Notes: a model not told the origin generated them from the sequence alone. 64,000 nucleotides of DNA from Roseicyclus sediminis (GCF_025515305.1 NZ_JAOPHT010000007.1:62001-126000); one strand, 5' to 3'; positions 35,665 to 44,359 are shown, counted from the stretch's first letter. Program-made: numbers and translations.

Positions 35665-37221
35665 ATGAATGGGACAGTCTACGCATCGCTCGCGGTGCGT
35701 TTCAGGGGCATCACCGGCATAGGCCAGACCAGTGGCCGTGGCACGGGCCAGGCATCGGTCGACGCCGTCATCGCGACGGTGGCCGTTTCCTCCGTCGTGT
35801 CGGCGCTGTGCAGCTTCGTGGTCGTGTCGAACGTCTACGACGCGCTTCATGGCGCGCGCGCGGTCCCGGCCGCGGTGGTGGAAACCGCGGAGGCGGAGGC
35901 GACGCCCCCGGCCGCCGAACCGCGCCGCTATCCCGTGGCCGAGGCGGCGCCCGCCGCTCTCACCCGCTTCACCGATGCCTTGCCCGCCAGGCAAACGCCG
36001 GTCCGCCCGGGCGATGCCGGCGCGATCCTTGCAGCGCTGCCGGACGTAAGCGGCCCGCTTGTCGCGGATAGCCGCGACACTGCGGAGGTCGAACCGCTCC
36101 TGCGCGCCGCCCGCAGCCTGTCGCCCGAGATCGCGCTGAGCCTGCGCACCCCGCTCGCGCGCCCCGAGGGCGTGACCGAACTCGCGGCCGTGGCGCCCGA
36201 GGTGGCGGCCCCGCAAGCCGCCGTGAACCCACTTCTGCTCGATGTCAGCCCACGCCCCGCGCTGCGGCCCAGCGGCCTCGCCGACCGTGTTCCGGCGGCC
36301 ATCGCCACGCGCGCGCCGGCCGCGGCCGCCACGATCGAGGTCGCGCGGGCCGAGGCGCCCGACGCGGCCCTTCCCCCGGCACGGCTGGGCGATGCCGACC
36401 GCGGCCGCCTTTTCCCGCCGCGCGCGGGCGCCAACCCCTGCTCCAACCGCCTGGCCCGAGCGATCCCGCGCCGTTCCGGAGGCGCGGCCGGCGGATCGGC
36501 CATCATGGCGCGGGTCGGCAACGGGTCGGGCTCGAGCCGCGACAGCGCCATCGTCGCCGAGGCCCTGTCAGGCAACGTCCCCACGCATCTGCGCGAGCTC
36601 CAGCCCGTACGCTTCACGGGATCCGTGGGTGGACGCCAGACGGAAATCGTCATCTGCGTGACGCCCGACTACCTGGCCGTCGGTTCGGATGGTGACCACG
36701 TGCGCGTCCCGCTCGGCCTGCCCGCCGCGCTGCGCGTGGCGGATGCCTTCGACATGATGCTGCCCACGACGCGGATGGTCGATGCGATCTATGCGCAGGC
36801 GGATCTGCGCGTGTCGCCTCGTCCCATGCCACCGGGGCCGCAGATGTCCTCCACCGACTATTTCATGCGCCACGACGCGACGCTCGACGCGCAGTTCGCC
36901 GAAGCGGGCGCGCGGGACGGCCTCCTCGTCGCGGGGCACAAGAAGGACCTCGTCCTCGCCAACCGCCTGTCCAACAACCGCGGACGCGTCGCGATCTATG
37001 GCTGGCACCGCGGCAACGGCGACCCGATCCAGCCGCTGTCGACCGTGCATGGCGAGTACTACGCCGACTACAGCCACGGCATCCGCCTGGTCAGCCGCAC
37101 GGCCTATGTCGATGGCAGGCCGGTCGACCTGCGCGGCCTCCTGACCGACGGAACCTACGCGGGTCTGCTCAACAGCGAAGGCCCGCTGACTTCGGCGACG
37201 ATCCGGCTCGCGTCTCTCTGA
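35665..37221 (+). CDS. Membrane-anchored protein with unrecognised C-terminal domain
   Basis: A 518-aa protein with one N-terminal membrane segment at about residues 32-55 (AVIATVAVSSVVSALCSFVVV). A long Ala/Pro/Arg-rich, probably disordered stretch runs to about residue 280. The compact C-terminal domain includes TEIVICVTPDYLAVGSD, DYFMRHDATLDAQ, LVAGHKKDLVLANRL, VAIYGWHRGNGDPIQPLS and VHGEYYADYSHGIRLV. The His-, Asp- and Tyr-rich motifs look catalytic, but I do not recognise the family. The start at 35665 gives a sensible N-terminus yet lacks a clear ribosome-binding site. It lies about 165 bases after the DprE2-like gene and is convergent with the FGE-fold gene. Confidence 0.7.
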   Translation: MNGTVYASLAVRFRGITGIGQTSGRGTGQASVDAVIATVAVSSVVSALCSFVVVSNVYDALHGARAVPAAVVETAEAEATPPAAEPRRYPVAEAAPAALTRFTDALPARQTPVRPGDAGAILAALPDVSGPLVADSRDTAEVEPLLRAARSLSPEIALSLRTPLARPEGVTELAAVAPEVAAPQAAVNPLLLDVSPRPALRPSGLADRVPAAIATRAPAAAATIEVARAEAPDAALPPARLGDADRGRLFPPRAGANPCSNRLARAIPRRSGGAAGGSAIMARVGNGSGSSRDSAIVAEALSGNVPTHLRELQPVRFTGSVGGRQTEIVICVTPDYLAVGSDGDHVRVPLGLPAALRVADAFDMMLPTTRMVDAIYAQADLRVSPRPMPPGPQMSSTDYFMRHDATLDAQFAEAGARDGLLVAGHKKDLVLANRLSNNRGRVAIYGWHRGNGDPIQPLSTVHGEYYADYSHGIRLVSRTAYVDGRPVDLRGLLTDGTYAGLLNSEGPLTSATIRLASL

Positions 37222-37236
37222 ACCTTTCCGCAGCGC

Positions 37237-37344
37237 GCCGTCCTTGCAAGGACGGCAGAAGCGTCTTGCAAGACGCTTTCCCGCGCTCCCGCGCGGGAGG
37301 CAAAGCCTTGCAAGGCTTTGCCCAAATCCCTTGCACGGGATTTG
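37237..37344. repeat. Array of five tandem palindromes centred on CTTGCAAG
   Basis: Five adjacent inverted repeats fill most of the convergent gap. Positions are 37237-37256 (arms GCCGTC), 37259-37278 (arms AAGCGT), 37286-37299 (CTCCCGCGCGGGAG), 37299-37322 (arms GGCAAAGC) and 37323-37344 (arms CAAATCCC). Numbers 1, 2 and 4 are perfect and share the centre CTTGCAAG, number 5 has CTTGCACG, and number 3 differs. Arm sequences differ while the centre is kept. No T tract is present. The array could be a bidirectional stop, a protein-binding array or a mobile palindromic element. Confidence 0.85.
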
Positions 37345-37362
37345 CCCCGTGCGATCAACGCC

Positions 37363-38418
37363 TCAGCGGATGTCCCGGAAGCAGCGGAACCCGAGGTGAT
37401 AGTTGCGGTGGCTCGCCTCCGACATCACCCGGCTGCCATGCCAGAACGGCGCCCGCCAGCGGGCCCAGTGCTCATGCGCGCGGATCGTGTCCCAGATGAA
37501 CCATGACCCCTTCATCTCGGTCACGCCAAGCGTGGTCGAGCCACGGCTGGCCATCTGGTCCTCCGAAAGGGGGAGGTTCATATGCTCGGCCGCGTTGCCG
37601 TCGATGTCGTAGACCCCGAGCGGGCTGCGGCAGTCCGGGAAGGAGCCGGCAGGATAGGTGTTCGAGCCGCATCCGGTGAAGCTGCCGCCATTGCAGGAGG
37701 CGTTCTTGAAGCTGCCCGTGGCGCAGACGCCCGAGCGCCAGGCACCGATCGAGTAGGTGCCGCTGGTCGAGGCGTAGCGGTTGTTGTGCCACGAGCGCAT
37801 CGTGTTCACCGCCGCCGAGCCGCCCATGCCGCGGATCATGTCGAACGGGTAGTCGGGCGGCAGAAGCTGGCCGGCCGCGGCACCTTCCCATTCATGGGCG
37901 TCGCCCATCCGCTTGCCCTCGGCAGCACACAGCTGCGCGGCCTCGTTGGCGCGGACCCAGACGACCGGGTAGACCATCGGGATGTTGGGATACTCGAACA
38001 TGTCGGCGCAGACGGTGGCATCCTCCGGCCGCTGCGTGGCGGGATCGTAGAGCGGCACCATGTAGCGCTCGCCGCAGATCCGCTCGTACTGGCGGTTGCG
38101 GTAGCTCTCCTGGATCTGGGCGACCGATCCGCCGAGGCGTGCGGCGGCCTGCTCGGGGCTGAGGGGGTGCTGCGTGACGGCGGGGTTGCCCTGGCCCATC
38201 CAGCCATTTGGCGAGGCCGCGAAGATCTGGCGGATGCGCTGGATCTCGCTGCCCGAGACGCCGCGAACCTGCTGCATCTGCTGGAACATGATCTCGTTGC
38301 GCTCGGCCAGGGACTGCGCTTGCGCCGCCCCCGCGCCCATCGCCGTCAGTGCCACCAGCGCGGCGCCGAGCGCGCGGCGGCTCCGTCCCAGCAGGTCCAT
38401 GCCCATCGTTCCCCCCAT
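37363..38418 (-). CDS. Secreted FGE/SUMF1-fold protein
   Basis: A 351-aa precursor with a signal peptide (about residues 1-35, ALGAALVALTAMGAGAAQAQ). The FGE-sulfatase fold is shown by PVVWVRANEAAQLCAAEGKRMGDAHEWEGAAAG in the middle, the Gly/Cys-rich stretch around CATGSFKNASCNGG, GVYDIDGNAAEHM, and the closing HLGFRCFRDIR. The cysteine pair that makes formylglycine in true FGE is not evident, so this is more likely a structural or ligand-binding member. AAGGAGG precedes the ATG at 38418, which overlaps the stop of the upstream 573-aa gene by one base, so the two are coupled. Confidence 0.8.
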   Translation of the reverse strand: MGGTMGMDLLGRSRRALGAALVALTAMGAGAAQAQSLAERNEIMFQQMQQVRGVSGSEIQRIRQIFAASPNGWMGQGNPAVTQHPLSPEQAAARLGGSVAQIQESYRNRQYERICGERYMVPLYDPATQRPEDATVCADMFEYPNIPMVYPVVWVRANEAAQLCAAEGKRMGDAHEWEGAAAGQLLPPDYPFDMIRGMGGSAAVNTMRSWHNNRYASTSGTYSIGAWRSGVCATGSFKNASCNGGSFTGCGSNTYPAGSFPDCRSPLGVYDIDGNAAEHMNLPLSEDQMASRGSTTLGVTEMKGSWFIWDTIRAHEHWARWRAPFWHGSRVMSEASHRNYHLGFRCFRDIR

Positions 38419-40139
38419 CAGTCCCTCCTTACCAGGTAGAAGAAGTCTCGGTTGTCCGGTGCGCTGACGAAGCGCGGGATGCGCGTGCCGCGGCTGCCGC
38501 GCACATCGACGTCGGCCATGCCGGACACCAGATGGCGCGGTTCGATCTCGTCGCCTTCGTGCAGGTAGAGCGCCATGTACGTCAACTCCTGGCTGTTCAT
38601 GTCGAGGAGCATTGCGTAATCGCACTGGTAGGCCTGGAACGTGCGCGCCATGGCCGACGGCGTGGCGGTCGAGAAATAGGCGTAGATCAGGAAGGGCCGG
38701 TCGCCGACCGTCCGCAGGCAGGCGCCGGCGCGCAGGGTGCGCAGGTTCGCCTCGGCCGAGCCGGACCAGTTGCCGCCGCCCCAGGACGTCACGCGGTCGC
38801 CCGGCACGCCGTTCTCGATCAGCGGCACACCGTTCTGCCGCGCCATGACAAGCTCGGGCAGGACCTCGGCGTGGCCTTCCGTCCACGTCTCCATGTGAAC
38901 CTCGCCGTCATGCGTGACGTAAAGCGTCGCGAGATTGGGCCAGAGCCGCGACAGCATCACGCCCTGCTGCACGAAGCCGTAATGGTGGCCGAAGTTGAAG
39001 GTCGCGTAGTCGCCGAAGCGCCACGCCCCGTGGTCGCGCTTGAACCCGCCGGTGAAGGCCGCTGCCACGTCTTCCACGAGCGAGGGGCTGAGCGTTCCGT
39101 TCAGGACCAGCGGATCGGGCCGCGAGAACCCGTCGGGCCCGGCGCCGCCATGGCGGTTGGAGGGCCGTGAGGACCAGCCGAGGTCGGGGTGATCGGTGCC
39201 AAGCTCGTAGCCGATGTCGAACCGCGCCATGTCAAAGGCGACGAGATAGACGTCCGCCCCGCTTTCGACCCCGTCGAGCCAGTTTGCGCCGGGCACGTCG
39301 AAGACCGATTGCGCGATCATGCCGGGCTGCATGACGCTGGCGTAGATCCCGGGCGCGCCGTCGACCTCGTACCAGCTTCCGGCCTGCATGCCGGCCTCGG
39401 CGCCGAGAAGGTCGAAGCCCATCGCCGGACGCATCACCGGCGCCCGGTCGAGAAGCGCGGTTCCCAGAAGCTCGACGCCACTGACCTCCTCGGCGGTATC
39501 GAGTTCCTCTGAGGAGACCATGAAGGCGTCCTCGTAGAAGGCGCCCTTGATGAGGTTGACGATACTGTCGCCGAAGATGACGTTTTCGCGCAGGAAATCC
39601 GAGACCGCCTCGCGCGTGGTGCGGTTGCCCTGCACCGGATTGCGCAGGAAGAGGCTCCAGTCGCAGACCGGCGCATAGGGCAGACCGGTCGCGCGCGCTT
39701 CGGCAAGCTCTCCGGCCCAGGGATCGCAGAGGACGACATCGCCCAGATCGTCCTCGAGCCGCAGGCGCGGACCGTTTTCCGTTTCCGCCAGCGAAACCTG
39801 CCACAGGTCGGCGTCGGCGTTTTCCAGGTGGTAGAAGGCGGAGCGCCCCCCGGCCGGGGCCACTTCCAGCACGAACCAGGAATTCACCCGCGGATTCAAG
39901 GAGGTCAGGCGGTAGAGCGTGCCCTCCGCGTCGGTTGCCTCCTGAGCGTTCATCCAGGGCTGAAGCGCCCAGATCGACCCCGGAACCGGGGAATTCAGAA
40001 CCTCGAGGCGGGCCTCGACCGTGGCGGCGTCGGGCGGCGCGATACCTTCGGCCACCACCCCCCCGGCAGGGAGGACGAGGGCAAGCGCGGCGGTCGCGAT
40101 GCGGGAAGCGGCAAGAGGTCTCGGCACGAAAGGCTCCAT
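38418..40139 (-). CDS. Large secreted hypothetical protein, 573 aa
   Basis: A precursor with a signal peptide (MEPFVPRPLAASRIATAALALVLPAGGVVA). The N-terminal half has a WQVSLAETENGPRLRLEDDLG barrel-like stretch and VCDWSLFLRNPVQGNRTT. The C-terminal half contains FNFGHHYGFVQQGVMLSRLWPN, SWGGGNWSGSAEANL, LIYAYFSTATPSAMARTFQA and DYAMLLDMNSQELTYMALY. The last part loosely recalls phosphodiester glycosidase (NAGPA-like) domains, which end in an LDGGGS-type loop, but the resemblance is weak. The family is not recognised. It is coupled with the FGE-fold gene and preceded by a 12-base palindrome. Confidence 0.75.
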   Translation of the reverse strand: MEPFVPRPLAASRIATAALALVLPAGGVVAEGIAPPDAATVEARLEVLNSPVPGSIWALQPWMNAQEATDAEGTLYRLTSLNPRVNSWFVLEVAPAGGRSAFYHLENADADLWQVSLAETENGPRLRLEDDLGDVVLCDPWAGELAEARATGLPYAPVCDWSLFLRNPVQGNRTTREAVSDFLRENVIFGDSIVNLIKGAFYEDAFMVSSEELDTAEEVSGVELLGTALLDRAPVMRPAMGFDLLGAEAGMQAGSWYEVDGAPGIYASVMQPGMIAQSVFDVPGANWLDGVESGADVYLVAFDMARFDIGYELGTDHPDLGWSSRPSNRHGGAGPDGFSRPDPLVLNGTLSPSLVEDVAAAFTGGFKRDHGAWRFGDYATFNFGHHYGFVQQGVMLSRLWPNLATLYVTHDGEVHMETWTEGHAEVLPELVMARQNGVPLIENGVPGDRVTSWGGGNWSGSAEANLRTLRAGACLRTVGDRPFLIYAYFSTATPSAMARTFQAYQCDYAMLLDMNSQELTYMALYLHEGDEIEPRHLVSGMADVDVRGSRGTRIPRFVSAPDNRDFFYLVRRD

Positions 40140-40507
40140 TCGTAAATGCGGGTTCGGAACCGCCAGTCGTGGCGCAACCGTTGGGTAAAACTCGGGCCGG
40201 ATTGTTGCAACAACTCGGCAAATGACGCAACGGCGGGAACCCCAACCTCGGGGCTTTTCGCGAAGACGTTACGACGCCGCCCGAAAACCCGGCACGCCGG
40301 GCGCAATCGCACCTGCGATCCATCCCGACGCAACGGTCATTAACGAAGTATTAACCGACCGCCGTCTTTTCTAGGTGTCGAGGGAACGCCTCGCGCCACA
40401 ATCGAACGAGATCCAGCACCGTCTTCTGCGGACGGCATGCCTCGTGCGTCCGGGTGCGCAACGGGTGTGACCGAACTGGGGTGGACACTGGACTTCGGGG
40501 GCATTCG
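40140..40507. other. Intergenic region between divergent genes at 40139 and 40508
   Basis: This 368-base gap holds the perfect palindrome TTGTTGCAACAA (40202-40213), several CGCAACG/GTTGCG repeats around it, and an A/T-richer patch at 40338-40372 (TTAACGAAGTATTAACC) that could hold promoter elements. No convincing open frame was seen. Confidence 0.5.
40202..40213 (-). promoter_or_regulatory. Palindrome TTGTTGCAACAA upstream of the 573-aa protein gene
   Basis: A perfect 12-base palindrome about 65 bases before the start at 40139. Its arms resemble those of the inverted repeat at 35626-35641, but without the 4-base spacer. Confidence 0.4.
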
Positions 40508-41101
40508 ATGAGTGGCGAAGCCGGCTCGGCGAGGCGGATCGAGCGGTCGGGAATCACGGCCGCGCTTTCGGAAGGAGATCTGAGGCTGGCCGCGCGCCTG
40601 TCCGAACAGGGTCTGGGCACGAGGCCGGGCGATCCGGACCTTCTGCGGCTGCTGCTGCTGACGCAGCTCGGGCTGCGCGAAGTGCAGGCGGCGCAGGACA
40701 CGGCGGACAGGCTCTCGCAGGCCCCGCTGACCGCGGCGGCGCTCGACGCGCTCATCCCGGCACGGCTGGCCGCGGGACGGGTCCGCGACGCGCGCGATCT
40801 GGTCGCCCGCGCCGACCGCGAGCGGACGGCAGACCCAGCATCGCTCGAGGCGGCGCGCGCGCGGATCGCGATGCACCATGACGACCTGATGGCGGCGCGC
40901 GCGATCCTCGTCCGCGGGCTGGAACGGACGCCCGAGGCGACTGGTCTGCGCGCGCTCATGGCCGAGGTCCTCATGGCCGATGGCGACGCCGCACACGCCC
41001 GCGAGGTGATCGCGCGTCTGGGGGAGCCGCCGACCGCGCCGGGGCCCGAAGCCGCGCTCGGCTCCAACGCGCCATCCCAGCGGCAAAGCCGCGAGGCCTG
41101 A
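40508..41101 (+). CDS. Helical-repeat (TPR-like) hypothetical protein
   Basis: A soluble 197-aa protein, all-helical and rich in Ala, Arg and Leu. Repeated patterns such as DLLRLLLLTQLGLREVQAAQDTADRL, RVRDARDLVARADRE and DLMAARAILVRGLERTPEATGLRALMAEVLMADGDAAHAREVI have the A/G spacing of tetratricopeptide repeats. There is no signal peptide or membrane segment. The start at 40508 (MSGEAGSARR) was chosen over an upstream frame start without a ribosome-binding site. It is convergent with the Ldh2-type gene, only eight bases apart. It likely serves as a scaffold; its partner is unknown. Confidence 0.65.
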   Translation: MSGEAGSARRIERSGITAALSEGDLRLAARLSEQGLGTRPGDPDLLRLLLLTQLGLREVQAAQDTADRLSQAPLTAAALDALIPARLAAGRVRDARDLVARADRERTADPASLEAARARIAMHHDDLMAARAILVRGLERTPEATGLRALMAEVLMADGDAAHAREVIARLGEPPTAPGPEAALGSNAPSQRQSREA

Positions 41102-41109
41102 TCCGCGCG

Positions 41110-42087
41110 TCAGGCTCCGGCGAGGTTCCGGGCCAGCGCCCAGAGCGCGTCGGGCACCTCGACGGGATCGAGATGTCGGCGCGGCACGCCCGGAATGCGC
41201 GCGCCCGGATCCTCGTCCAGCGCCTCGGCCACACGGGCGAACCGGGCGCCGAAGGCCGGGTCATGGGCGCCCGGATCGATCAGGATGTAGAACTGCCCCA
41301 GATCGTGCGGCGGCCCATCGGGCGACTTCAGCCCCTTCACGTCGAGCGAATTGACCGACCCGGTGAGGCCCGCCGCGAAAGCCTCGACCATCAGCCCCAG
41401 CGCCCATCCCTTGTGGCCCGCGGCCGACAGCAGCGCGCCGGCAAGCGCCGCTTCGGGGTCGGTCGTGGGCCGTCCCTCCGCGTCGACGGCCCAGCCCTCG
41501 GGGATCGGCTCGCCCGCCGCTTTCGCCATCGTGATCCGTCCGAGCGCGACTGCGGAGGTGGAGAAATCTGCATGAAGCGCGGGCGCGCCGTCCCCGGGAA
41601 TGGTCACCGCGAAGGGGTTGGTGCCGAGCACGGGGCGACGGCCGCCGGGGCCCGCCACGATCGCGGAGGCATTGGTCATGCCCATGCCGATCAGCCCCTC
41701 GGCGGCGATGCGCTCGGTAAAGAAGCCAAGCGAGGTGCAGGTGTGCGAATGGCAGACGGCGAGGCTCGCGATGCCGCCGGCGCGGGCGGCGGCGACAGCC
41801 TCGGGCAGTGCCCGCGAAAAGGCGGGCTGCGCGAAGCCCAAGCGGGCATCGGCGCGAACCACACAGGGGCGGGGATGCGAGACGTTGGGCTCCGCCCGCC
41901 CATCGACGCGGCCCGAAACCAGCTGCAGGCAATAGGATTCGAGATAGTAGAGGCCGCAGATCACGTTGCCCGTTTCCTCGGCTCGGGCGATGGCGCGTGC
42001 GACCTCCGCCGCCTGCCACGACCCCGCGCCATGGGCGATCAGCGCCGCGCGGCTCGTTTCCTCGATCTCGGCGATGCCGACCAGCAT
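41110..42087 (-). CDS. Ldh2-family malate/L-lactate/sulfolactate-type dehydrogenase
   Basis: NAD(P)H-dependent 2-keto acid reductase family, 325 aa. Family stretches are SHPRPCVVRADARLGFAQPAF, VCHSHTCTSLGFFTERIAAEGLIGMGMTNA, GGRRPVLGTNPFAVTIPGDG and the nucleotide-binding GHKGWALGLMVEAFAAGLTG. The His in the CHSH segment is the expected catalytic base. AGGAGGT precedes the ATG at 42087. Members reduce 2-oxo acids, 2,3-diketogulonate, cyclic imines (pipecolate or proline type) or sulfopyruvate; the substrate is open. It is the last gene of a four-gene set that begins with a dipeptidase. Confidence 0.85.
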   Translation of the reverse strand: MLVGIAEIEETSRAALIAHGAGSWQAAEVARAIARAEETGNVICGLYYLESYCLQLVSGRVDGRAEPNVSHPRPCVVRADARLGFAQPAFSRALPEAVAAARAGGIASLAVCHSHTCTSLGFFTERIAAEGLIGMGMTNASAIVAGPGGRRPVLGTNPFAVTIPGDGAPALHADFSTSAVALGRITMAKAAGEPIPEGWAVDAEGRPTTDPEAALAGALLSAAGHKGWALGLMVEAFAAGLTGSVNSLDVKGLKSPDGPPHDLGQFYILIDPGAHDPAFGARFARVAEALDEDPGARIPGVPRRHLDPVEVPDALWALARNLAGA

Positions 42088-42098
42088 GGGACCTCCTG

Positions 42099-42680
42099 TC
42101 AGGTGTCGGGGCCCGCACCCGCGCGGCGCGAGGCTTCGGTTTCGGGAACGAGCGTCCGCGCGGCGAGCGCCTCGAGCGCGGCCCAGTGGGCGGGATCGAC
42201 GGGGCGGCTGCGCCAGTCGGGCGGCCGGGGCACCCCGGTGCCGAGCGCAACGGTCTCGACCGACAGGCCTTCGGCGATCGCGGCGTCGAGCGCGCCGTCG
42301 GCCACGACGCCGCCGCCGCTGCAACCGATATCCGCCCCCTCCCATCGCAGCATCGCCGCCGCCCCTTTCCGTGCGGCCATCAGGAGCGGCGCGGCCAGCA
42401 GCAGTGGCGCGGCGACGTGCCCCTTCGGCACGGCACGCGGATCGTCGGACAGCGCCGCCATCGCCTTCAGCCCGCATCGCGGTGCCGCGCTGCAACCCGG
42501 CTGGCAATCCCTCGGCCCCTCGAACAGCCGCGCGAGCACCGACACGCCCGGCAGGCCGTGCGCCTCGAGCACCCGCACCGCGAGGCCCGCCTCCTCGGCC
42601 AGGCCCCAGGGGCATCCCGCCCCGCGCGCGGCCTTGGTGCAGGTCGCGCGGATCTCGGCAAGCGTGCGTGTCCCGCTCAT
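42099..42680 (-). CDS. DUF3726-type protein
   Basis: A 193-aa protein starting at the ATG at 42680, which overlaps the stop of the gene before it (ATGA). It begins MSGTRTLAEIRATCTKAARGAGCPWGLAEEAG and has seven cysteines in all, including RDCQPGCSAAPRCG and DIGCSGGG. The N-terminal part suits a small helical domain, and VPKGHVAAPLLLAAPLLMAARKG is a likely core strand-helix. I assign it to DUF3726, which is usually found beside Ldh2-type reductases, from memory of that arrangement. The biochemical role is not known. The Cys content could mean metal binding. Confidence 0.7.
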   Translation of the reverse strand: MSGTRTLAEIRATCTKAARGAGCPWGLAEEAGLAVRVLEAHGLPGVSVLARLFEGPRDCQPGCSAAPRCGLKAMAALSDDPRAVPKGHVAAPLLLAAPLLMAARKGAAAMLRWEGADIGCSGGGVVADGALDAAIAEGLSVETVALGTGVPRPPDWRSRPVDPAHWAALEALAARTLVPETEASRRAGAGPDT

Positions 42681-44359
42681 TCCGCGGCCTCGGCGAGGCG
42701 CGCCCCCGCATGGTGCAGCCACCCATCCGCCGGGATCGCGTGCAACTCGTCGGGATAGGGCGCGCCCTGGTACATCGTGATGCGCAGCCAGCGGTCCGAG
42801 CGGGGATCGAAATTCGTCGCCCCGAAGAAGGCGAGCTTGCAGCGCAGCATGTCGATCGGGCGCATGTCGGCGGACAGCAGGTTGTCGCGGATCTCGCGAT
42901 AGGGCGCGCGGTCGAGCGCCTGCACCCGCCGGACGATGCGGCGATGGCGGGGATACGCGGCCAGGAAACCGGCTACACTCGCCTCGCCTGCGCCGTCCAG
43001 ATCGCGCTTCAGCGCCGCGGCGGCCCGCGCGATGTCGAGCGGCTGTTCGAGCTCCGCCCCCGGTTCGGCGTAGCGCTCGCCAAGGCGCGGCTCCAGCTTG
43101 GCCTCGGAGACATACCAGAACCGCGCAGAGGCCTCCGCCGCCGCGTAATCCGTCCCGAGCGCCCAGCCGAAGCCATCGCTCAGCATCTCGCGCAGCAAAG
43201 ACAGCGGTATCGCCCCGTCGATCGCGAACCCGGCGATCTCGTCGGCGCCCATGGTATCGGCCAGGTCGTCGACAAGCTCACCATGCGGCTCCAGCATCAG
43301 CGACAGGCACATCTCCTGCCCCTCGAGGCCGAGACTGTCCTCGGCCCAGCGCCAGAGAGCGTCCCAGGGGGCTGCCCCGGCGAGGGCGCCGTCGGCGACA
43401 TGGCTGGAAAGCCGCGCCATGTCGCGGCGTAGGCCGTCCCATTTCGCCGCCTGCACGGGGTCGCGCGTGCGCCAGCGGAGCGCGGCCTCCTGTGCCCCGG
43501 CGAGCGCGCGGGAGAAGGCCGCACGACTGTCTGCGGACGCAACGGGCAGGTCCCGCACCCGCCCGAGCGCCGTCTCGCGCGCGGCGATCCAGGCGTGGAG
43601 CAGGTCGGGGTGGTTCACGAGGAACGGGGCCATCCCGAGCCCGGTCGCATTGCCGATCCCGAGGCTGCGGCGCAACGCCGGATCGAGCCGCGCGGCGCCC
43701 GCACCGCCGCGCACGCGCGCCACGTGCTCGGCCAGGTCGGCGACGAAGGCGCGGATCAGCCAGACGGCCAACATCTCGGCCCGGAACGGCCCGTCCATCA
43801 GCGCCCTGCCCTTCAGCGCCTCGTGATCCGCGGCGCCGAACTTGCCCGAGCCATAGACGGCGGTCGTGCGCATGAGGTAGCCGACCTCGTCGATCAGCGC
43901 CGCGTCGGGCTGCCGCCCTTCTGCAAGCCGGTCGACCACATGCGCCCAGAGCCGACCCGAGCGGTTGGCACGGGACAGGACAAGCTCGCGGTCGCTGACC
44001 CGTCCCGCCTCCTGTTTCGGGACATTGGCCGCGAGCCGGTCGAGATCTTCGGCCGAAGGCTCCCCGTCGACCAGCGCGAAGGTCGCATCCCAGGCCTCCG
44101 CGATCACGCGGTCCGAGCGCAATTCGTCCGGCAGGTCATGGGCGAAGGCCACGAGGCTGTAGGTCTGACCCTGCCCGCGCACGCGGTATACCGCGCGTCC
44201 GACACCATCGCCGTCCACCTCCCAGAGCGGCCGGTCCGCCGTCCAGCCGCCGTCCGCCAGCCCCCGGAGCAGGACACGCATGAAGCTCAGCCGCGTCGGG
44301 TGCGAGGCGCCCATACGCGCAAGCCGCATCACGGTATCGGGAGACCGCAGCGCCGTCAT
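42677..44359 (-). CDS. Conserved hypothetical protein, 560 aa
   Basis: A large soluble protein with no recognised catalytic motif and no signal peptide or membrane segment. Notable stretches are RLSFMRVLLRGLADGGW near the N-terminus, GKFGAADHEALKGRALMDGPFRAEMLAVWLIRAFVADL, GIGNATGLGMAPFLVNHPDLLHAWIAARE, and near the end NFDPRSDRWLRITMYQGAPYPDEL. It is coupled by four-base overlaps to the dipeptidase upstream and the DUF3726 gene downstream. It probably works on the same compound as its neighbours, or builds a complex with them. The function is unknown. Confidence 0.75.
   Translation of the reverse strand: MTALRSPDTVMRLARMGASHPTRLSFMRVLLRGLADGGWTADRPLWEVDGDGVGRAVYRVRGQGQTYSLVAFAHDLPDELRSDRVIAEAWDATFALVDGEPSAEDLDRLAANVPKQEAGRVSDRELVLSRANRSGRLWAHVVDRLAEGRQPDAALIDEVGYLMRTTAVYGSGKFGAADHEALKGRALMDGPFRAEMLAVWLIRAFVADLAEHVARVRGGAGAARLDPALRRSLGIGNATGLGMAPFLVNHPDLLHAWIAARETALGRVRDLPVASADSRAAFSRALAGAQEAALRWRTRDPVQAAKWDGLRRDMARLSSHVADGALAGAAPWDALWRWAEDSLGLEGQEMCLSLMLEPHGELVDDLADTMGADEIAGFAIDGAIPLSLLREMLSDGFGWALGTDYAAAEASARFWYVSEAKLEPRLGERYAEPGAELEQPLDIARAAAALKRDLDGAGEASVAGFLAAYPRHRRIVRRVQALDRAPYREIRDNLLSADMRPIDMLRCKLAFFGATNFDPRSDRWLRITMYQGAPYPDELHAIPADGWLHHAGARLAEAAE

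Noticed and set aside
37363-38886. Longer start for the FGE-fold protein at 38886
   Set aside because: The extension is a shadow of the upstream gene. The ATG at 38418 has AAGGAGG and begins a proper signal peptide.
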